Source: an uncultured Campylobacter sp. (lineage in GTDB: Bacteria > Campylobacterota > Campylobacteria > Campylobacterales > Campylobacteraceae). From it: a stretch of DNA of 18,646 bases. Every line of letters starts with the position of its first letter. The first letter of the stretch is position 1. Where the stretch lies: positions 1-18,646 of the forward strand of contig NZ_CALLWC010000067.1 of assembly GCF_938015785.1 (NCBI RefSeq). The letters run 5' to 3'. Positions 14,903 through 18,646 of the stretch are shown in pieces. The notes under the pieces were generated by a model, which saw nothing but the letters and a program-made list of their open reading frames with translations, had not been told where the DNA came from and did no database searches. Position numbers and translations under genes: made by a program.

Positions 14903-15361
14903 GAGCTAGTAAAATTTTGTAAAATTCTGCGCCGTTTTTAAAATTTATCGGAATTCCGCGCCGTCTCTTTAGAATTTTACGCGGGTTTTGCGCCGCGGAA
15001 TTCTTGCTATCGTTCCGCCTTTGCGCTGCAGGCGAAATAAACGGCACGCCCTGCGGAATTAAAATTTAGAATTTGAAATTCCGCGCCTAGAAATTGTGGA
15101 ATTTCAAAATCCTGTTAGCTGCATTCGCGGCTAAGTTTTAAAATTTCTTAGCAATGGAATTTCAAAATTTCACGCCGCGCCGCCAGGTAAAGCCTTGCTT
15201 GTAAATTTCAAAATTTAAAGGCGCAAATTTTGCGCTCTGTTTCGCCGGGTACGTCGCGATAGATGGTTTGCAGTGAAAATTTGAGACAGAAATGAAATTT
15301 ATTAGTGTCGCGCGAATAAAATTCTAAAGCAAAATAAAGCTTATCCGCACTTCGCGCAGAA
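14903..15361. repeat. Non-coding GAATTC-like repeat region between convergent genes
   Basis: No credible gene is present. The stretch is dense in GGAATT and GAATTTCAAAAT words forming inverted pairs: GAATTCCGCG (14951-14960) with CGCGGAATTC (14994-15003), GCGGAATT (15053-15060) with AATTCCGC (15077-15084), and TTTGAAATTCC (15072-15082) with GGAATTTCAAA (15098-15108). GGAATTTCAAAAT recurs near 15098 and 15153. The words resemble the AATT units inside tupC and napL but are not in 15-base register. It separates the aminotransferase gene from the converging tupC. Confidence 0.55.
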
Positions 15362-16666
15362 CTACTCCAGTCCCAAAAACGCGCCGCTTTCAAATTCAAA
15401 ATAGATCCTCTCGCCAGCGCTCCAGTGCCGCTCATCCTGCGCCGTGACGCATTTTAGCAACACGTCGCCCGCCTTGACCTTGATGAGCAGCGAGGAGCCG
15501 TACTGAAGCGAAACCGAGTGCAAAATCCCCGCGAAGCAGCGTTCAAACGGGCTTTGAGATAATAAAATTTTACTCGGATTTATCGCGATTTTGCGAGCGC
15601 GTGCGAACCCCTCTTCAAGGCGCAACGAAATTTCGTCCGAAAATTTTAAAATCCCGTTTTGCACGTCAAAGATATTTTTGTATTCAAACTCGCATATCTT
15701 GCCGCGATGCAGAAATACGCTTCTTTGCGCGATCGCGCTGAGCCATTTCTCATCGTGGCTGGCGATGATAAAGCCGCAGCCGTAGCGACTCCGCATAAAT
15801 AAAATCGCGCGCGCAAAGAGCTTGGAGGCGGCAAGATCGAGGCTGTTGGTCGGTTCGTCGAGCAGATAGAGCTTCGCGCGCTGCGCCAAAGCGAGCGCAA
15901 ACGCGATGCGCTGCGTCTGCCCCGAGCTAAGCTCGAAATGCTTCTTTGATAAAAAACTTCTATCAAGCCCCGTTAGGCCGAGCGCCTCATCCACCCGCTC
16001 GTCAAATTCCGCAAGCGCGCCGCGACTTTTGAGCGCAAATTTAAAATTTTGCTCCACGCCGCGTTTTAAAAGCACGGGCTCGGGCAGCAGCAAGCAGGTC
16101 TGCCGCAGCGTCTGCAAAGAGGGCGCGCACTGCCCCCAAAGCTCCACGCTGCCGCTGCTGGGGCGCTGTAAAAAAGCCAAAATCCGCAGCAGCGTGGATT
16201 TGCCGCTGCCGTTGGAGCCCAAAAGCGCTGTGATGCCGCTCGTATTTAGATCGAGGCTAGGGATATTGAGAATTTCGCTCCGTCCGTAGCGCAGCACTAG
16301 ATCCCGCACGGAGATCAGCTCGCTATTGGGTACAGATCGCGCGGCGGCGGAATTTTCATTTGCAAAATTCTTTCTCGCAGAATTCTCACTCGCAAAATTC
16401 TCGCTTTTGGAATTTTTACCCGCAGAATTTGCGCTAATGGAATTTTCGGTTACAGAATTTTTACTCTTAGAATTTACCGCAGTGGAATTTTTACTCGCAG
16501 AATTCTCGGCAGCGAAATTTTTACTCGTAAAATTTGCGCTCGTAGAATTCTCGCCTATAGAATTTGTGCTCTTGAAATTTTTGCTCATAAAATTTTCGCG
16601 CTCCCGCTCCGCCCGATTTTTGTCCGTAAAATTCTTGCTCGGACGCTTTAGCTTATCTGCACTCAT
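15362..16666 (-). CDS. tupC: TupC, tungstate importer ATPase with Asn/Ser-rich N-terminal extension
   Basis: The 434-residue product is the ATP-binding subunit of a tungstate ABC importer. Residues 1-115 are a hydrophilic extension built of five-residue units ending in Asn (TSKN-F, AAEN-S, ASKN-S and so on), unlike anything expected in this family. The ATPase begins near 117: Walker A GSNGSGKST (150-158), signature LSSGQ (246-250), Walker B LYLLDE (266-271), switch His304 in ASHDE. The Q-loop position reads LLPEP where LLQEP-type sequence is usual. Residues about 345-434 form a TOBE-like tail (VLLKCVTAQDERHWSAGERI). The ATG at 16666 overlaps the tupB stop as ATGA, so the whole extension should be translated; an internal Met27 would remove little of it. 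Confidence 0.88.
   Translation of the reverse strand: MSADKLKRPSKNFTDKNRAERERENFMSKNFKSTNSIGENSTSANFTSKNFAAENSASKNSTAVNSKSKNSVTENSISANSAGKNSKSENFASENSARKNFANENSAAARSVPNSELISVRDLVLRYGRSEILNIPSLDLNTSGITALLGSNGSGKSTLLRILAFLQRPSSGSVELWGQCAPSLQTLRQTCLLLPEPVLLKRGVEQNFKFALKSRGALAEFDERVDEALGLTGLDRSFLSKKHFELSSGQTQRIAFALALAQRAKLYLLDEPTNSLDLAASKLFARAILFMRSRYGCGFIIASHDEKWLSAIAQRSVFLHRGKICEFEYKNIFDVQNGILKFSDEISLRLEEGFARARKIAINPSKILLSQSPFERCFAGILHSVSLQYGSSLLIKVKAGDVLLKCVTAQDERHWSAGERIYFEFESGAFLGLE
16351..16594. repeat. Perfect 15-bp-period AATT repeat, 17 units, in tupC
   Basis: AATT occurs at 16351 and every 15 bases thereafter to 16591, seventeen units without a slip, with a further AATT at 16630. Between the AATT cores the bases vary, so this is a diverged minisatellite held in register. 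On the coding strand each unit gives Asn followed by Ser or Phe and three variable residues rich in Lys, Glu, Ala and Thr. Confidence 0.95.
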
Positions 16667-17355
16667 CGATCCAGCCTTTTTAGCGCGTGGATGGCTAAAT
16701 TTACCGCAAATGCTATTAAAATCAGCACCAGCGCGAGCGCTATACCCATCGCAAACTCGCCCTTGTTGGTCTCAAGCGAGATCGCCGTGGTGATCGTGCG
16801 GGTGAAATATTTGATATTGCCGCCGATCATCATCGCTACGCCCACCTCCGCGACGATCCGCCCGTAAGCGGTGGCGATGACGACGAGTAGGGCGTAGCGC
16901 AGCTCGTAAAGCACGCAAAGGATTAAATTTAGCGGGCTTAGGCGGTAGTTCATAATGTTTAGATAGTGCTTCTTATCCATATTTTCGATAACGCTGGCGC
17001 TTAGCGAGACGATGATAGGAAGCGCCAACACAAACTGTCCGAGCATCACGGCTTTGAGCGTAAAAAGCAGCCCCAGCTCGCCAAAAGGGCCGTTTCTGGA
17101 GATGAAAGCGTAAAGGACCAGTCCTATCGCCACCGTGGGCATCGCAAGCGCTACGTCGCTTAAAAGCCTAAGCGTTCTGCGAGCGCGAAATTCGTAAAAT
17201 CCGAGGATAAATCCTATCGGAAAGCCGATTAAAATCGCAAAAAGTATCGAGATACTCGAAGTATAAAGCGTCGCCTTAATCGCCGAAAAGGTCTCCGCAT
17301 CGCCGCTAAGAAGCAACCCGAATGCGCTTAAAATTCCTTCTAAAATAAAGTCCAA
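16663..17355 (-). CDS. tupB: TupB, tungstate ABC importer permease
   Basis: TupB is the membrane channel of the tungstate importer. The 230-residue protein is strongly hydrophobic with about five to six membrane segments (roughly 30-55, 65-90, 95-120, 140-165, 205-225). The cytoplasmic coupling loop is recognisable as GRIVAEVGVAMMIGGNIKYF, the EAA-like motif of Tup/Wtp permeases. The start is TTG at 17353-17355 with AGGA (17363-17366) seven bases before it. Its stop overlaps the tupC ATG by four bases, so permease and ATPase are coupled. The gene is divergent from tupA, the same arrangement as in C. jejuni, and both promoters probably share the palindrome at 17390-17408. Confidence 0.9.
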   Translation of the reverse strand: MDFILEGILSAFGLLLSGDAETFSAIKATLYTSSISILFAILIGFPIGFILGFYEFRARRTLRLLSDVALAMPTVAIGLVLYAFISRNGPFGELGLLFTLKAVMLGQFVLALPIIVSLSASVIENMDKKHYLNIMNYRLSPLNLILCVLYELRYALLVVIATAYGRIVAEVGVAMMIGGNIKYFTRTITTAISLETNKGEFAMGIALALVLILIAFAVNLAIHALKRLDR

Positions 17356-17389
17356 GATTGTGTCCTAAATGTTCTATTCTGGCAAATTT

Positions 17390-17408
17390 ATATGCTATAA
17401 TAGCATAT
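17390..17408. promoter_or_regulatory. Palindromic operator overlapping divergent tup promoters
   Basis: ATATGCTAT (17390-17398) and ATAGCATAT (17400-17408) are perfect inverted copies around one A. On the plus strand it contains the extended -10 TGCTATAAT (17393-17401) for tupA; on the minus strand it contains TGCTATTAT for tupBC. A repressor bound here would close both promoters. The outer arms and 7-base spacing match the site upstream of fdhF. Confidence 0.72.
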
Positions 17409-17425
17409 TTTTTAAAGGAGATAAC

Positions 17426-18244
17426 ATGAAAAAAATATTTTTTGTTTCGCTCGCTCTTAGTGCGAGCCTTTTTGCCGCCGATAACGATTTGGTAATGGCA
17501 ACCACAACGAGCACCGATAATACGGGCTTGCTAGATGCGATCTATCCTGCGTATAAGGCTGAAACCGGCGTAGATGTCAAATGGACGGCGGTAGGTACCG
17601 GCGCTGCTCTAAAGCTTGGCGAGAACTGCGATGCGGACATACTTTTCGTGCATTCGCCGAAGGTCGAGAAAGAATTCGTAGAAAAAGGCTTCGGCGTTGA
17701 TCGCACGCCCGTTATGTATAATGATTTTATCCTCATCGCCGATAAATCCATCGCGCCTAAATTTAAAGGCAAGGATCTTAAGGGTTCGTTTGAGCTAATC
17801 AAGGCGGAGAAGATTAAATTTTTCTCTCGCGGCGATAAATCGGGCACCGATAACAAAGAGAAAGGTATTTGGAAAAAAGTTGAGGGCGCCGTCCCTGAAA
17901 ACGAGGCATGGTATAACCAAACCGGTCAAGGTATGATCGCTACGATCAACGCAGCCGCCGAGCAAAAGGGCGTGACCTTCACCGATCGTGGCACCTACAT
18001 CAAATACGAGGATAATAAAAAGGGCAACCCCGATATGGTTATCATCAACGAAGGCGATAACGATCTGAAGAATTTTTATTCCGTAATCGCGGTCAATCCA
18101 AAGCACTGCCCAAAAGCGGACTACGAAAACGCGCAGCGCTTCATCAAATGGATCACTAGCGAGAAGGGGCAGAAGTTCGTAGGCGATTTCAAGCTGCTAA
18201 ATAAGCCGCTTTTCACTCCTGATGCGAATACTCGCAAGAATTAA
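17426..18244 (+). CDS. tupA: TupA, periplasmic tungstate-binding protein
   Basis: TupA captures tungstate with very high selectivity over molybdate and delivers it to TupBC; the C. jejuni homologue is reported to bind tungstate at picomolar strength and to support formate dehydrogenase activity. This product is 272 residues with a signal peptide (MKKIFFVSLALSASLFA, cut probably at the AAD near 17-19). The mature start LVMATTTSTDNTGLLDAIYP carries the family TTTS oxyanion-binding motif, and SRGDKSGTDNKE holds the second conserved anion-binding block. The ATG at 17426 follows AAGGAG (17415-17420); an in-frame ATG at 17369 is rejected because it lies upstream of the promoter. The protein should be periplasmic. 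Confidence 0.94.
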   Translation: MKKIFFVSLALSASLFAADNDLVMATTTSTDNTGLLDAIYPAYKAETGVDVKWTAVGTGAALKLGENCDADILFVHSPKVEKEFVEKGFGVDRTPVMYNDFILIADKSIAPKFKGKDLKGSFELIKAEKIKFFSRGDKSGTDNKEKGIWKKVEGAVPENEAWYNQTGQGMIATINAAAEQKGVTFTDRGTYIKYEDNKKGNPDMVIINEGDNDLKNFYSVIAVNPKHCPKADYENAQRFIKWITSEKGQKFVGDFKLLNKPLFTPDANTRKN

Positions 18245-18298
18245 TCTCGGGCTAAATGCGAGCTAAGCTTTTAAATTTAAAGGTGGATTTCATATTTT

Positions 18299-18319
18299 AG
18301 CGCGCAGCTCGCGCTTTTT
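18299..18319 (+). terminator. Intrinsic terminator of tupA
   Basis: AGCGCG (18299-18304) pairs perfectly with CGCGCT (18310-18315) around the 5-base loop CAGCT, followed by five T residues (18315-18319). It lies about 55 bases after the tupA stop. Confidence 0.75.
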
Positions 18320-18402
18320 GGCGGGTTTTGGGCCAAATTGTGCGAGCTATTTAATTGTGCCGGCGCGGTTATTTTTACGCGCTACAGCGATTGAGAGGTA
18401 AT

Positions 18403-18423
18403 ACGGCGTTTCTGAGTCGCCGT
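18403..18423. repeat. Hairpin between tupA and the small peptide gene
   Basis: ACGGCG (18403-18408) and CGCCGT (18418-18423) form a 6-bp stem with a 9-base loop. There is no T-tract on either strand, so it is not an obvious terminator. An AAGGAGG at 18459-18465 on the plus strand has no start codon at a useful distance. I see nothing else in 18320-18503. Confidence 0.4.
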
Positions 18424-18503
18424 CGTGCGGTAGCGAGTATTTTTAGACTGCATTGCAAGGAGGGTCGAAATTTTATTAAATTTAAAGCGGAGAGAGATTC
18501 GAC

Positions 18504-18587
18504 TTAACGATCCGGCGGATAATCGCCGTTCAAATCAATCGTTTCTACGACGCCTCCCTCAGACAAATTATTTGCTTTTGGCTCCAT
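18504..18587 (-). CDS. Small peptide gene, 27 residues
   Basis: Reading leftwards, an exact AAGGAG (18594-18599) sits six bases before the ATG at 18585-18587, and the frame ends at TAA (18504-18506). The peptide begins MEPKANNLSEGG and ends VVETIDLNGDYPPDR: hydrophilic, acidic, without cysteine or membrane segment. The size, the internal Gly-Gly and the Tyr-Pro-Pro-containing tail would suit a precursor of a modified or signalling peptide, but no modifying enzyme is visible because the window ends upstream. I do not recognise it. The ribosome site is as good as that of any gene here, which is the main reason for calling it. Confidence 0.5.
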   Translation of the reverse strand: MEPKANNLSEGGVVETIDLNGDYPPDR

Positions 18588-18646
18588 TATCTTCTCCTTG
18601 CGAGTTAAAATTTATCTTGTTCTTTTGATTCTTTAAATTTTGGTAT

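Noticed and set aside
14778..15047. A minus-strand gene between the aminotransferase and tupC
   Set aside because: It overlaps the aminotransferase 3' end and its terminator, has no ribosome site, and its composition follows the GAATTC-rich repeats.
16351..16594. A CRISPR array
   Set aside because: The period is 15 bases with only about four constant bases per unit, and the tract is inside an open reading frame. There are no 25-35 base repeats and no cas genes.
16326..16793. A plus-strand protein of 155 residues rich in EF-LL repeats
   Set aside because: It is the antisense reading of the tupC repeat tract; the minus-strand tupC/tupB frames have domains, coupling overlap and family motifs.
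17369..17428. An upstream start for TupA at 17369
   Set aside because: It would place the -10 box, palindrome and ribosome site inside the gene and put extra residues before a normal signal peptide. AAGGAG precedes 17426.
18466..18640. A plus-strand gene after AAGGAGG at 18459-18465
   Set aside because: The open frame that follows has no ATG, GTG or TTG at a workable distance and is antisense to the better supported 27-residue gene.

Overview
The window reads as a chromosomal segment of a Campylobacter-type epsilonproteobacterium. The pointers are the nap gene order A-G-H-B-L-D with no napC, a ModE-like regulator next to fdhD, a tupA gene divergent from tupBC, and AAGGAG ribosome sites with AT-rich spacers. 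The coding DNA is richer in G+C than C. jejuni, so an oral/anaerobic relative (C. gracilis, C. showae or C. rectus group) is my guess; the species is not proven.

Layout. 1-159 (minus): a fragment at the left edge. 248-6679 (minus): a complete periplasmic nitrate reductase operon napAGHBLD, most of whose junctions are 4-base ATGA overlaps. 6680-7214: a long AT-rich divergent control region. 7215-9467 (plus): fdhF, a selenocysteine formate dehydrogenase read through an in-frame TGA at 7644-7646 that is followed by a clear bacterial SECIS hairpin. 9750-11538 (plus): fdhD, a ModE-like regulator without a molybdate-binding domain, and a small unknown gene. 11539-11927: a gene remnant abutting a long imperfect hairpin. 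11928-13388 (plus): an AT-rich membrane-anchored ankyrin protein. 13545-14870 (plus): a class V aminotransferase/cysteine desulfurase-like enzyme. 14903-15361: repeat-rich non-coding DNA. 15362-17355 (minus): tupC and tupB; 17426-18244 (plus): tupA, together a tungstate importer. 18504-18587 (minus): a 27-residue peptide gene.

How it fits together. TupABC brings in tungstate; FdhD supplies sulfur to the metal-pterin centre; FdhF oxidises formate (or runs in reverse); NapAGHBLD is a quinol-fed molybdenum nitrate reductase. The most interesting signal I found is a 19-bp palindrome, ATATGC-N7-GCATAT, present upstream of fdhF (7097-7115) and in the tupA/tupB divergent promoter (17390-17408). It suggests a tungsten/formate regulon, plausibly run by the ModE-like protein encoded between the two sites.

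The second notable signal is a run of AATT-centred units in strict 15-bp register (17 units) encoding a roughly 115-residue Asn/Ser-rich N-terminal extension on the TupC ATPase, with a looser version inserted in the NapL propeller. No CRISPR array, tRNA, rRNA or insertion sequence was seen.
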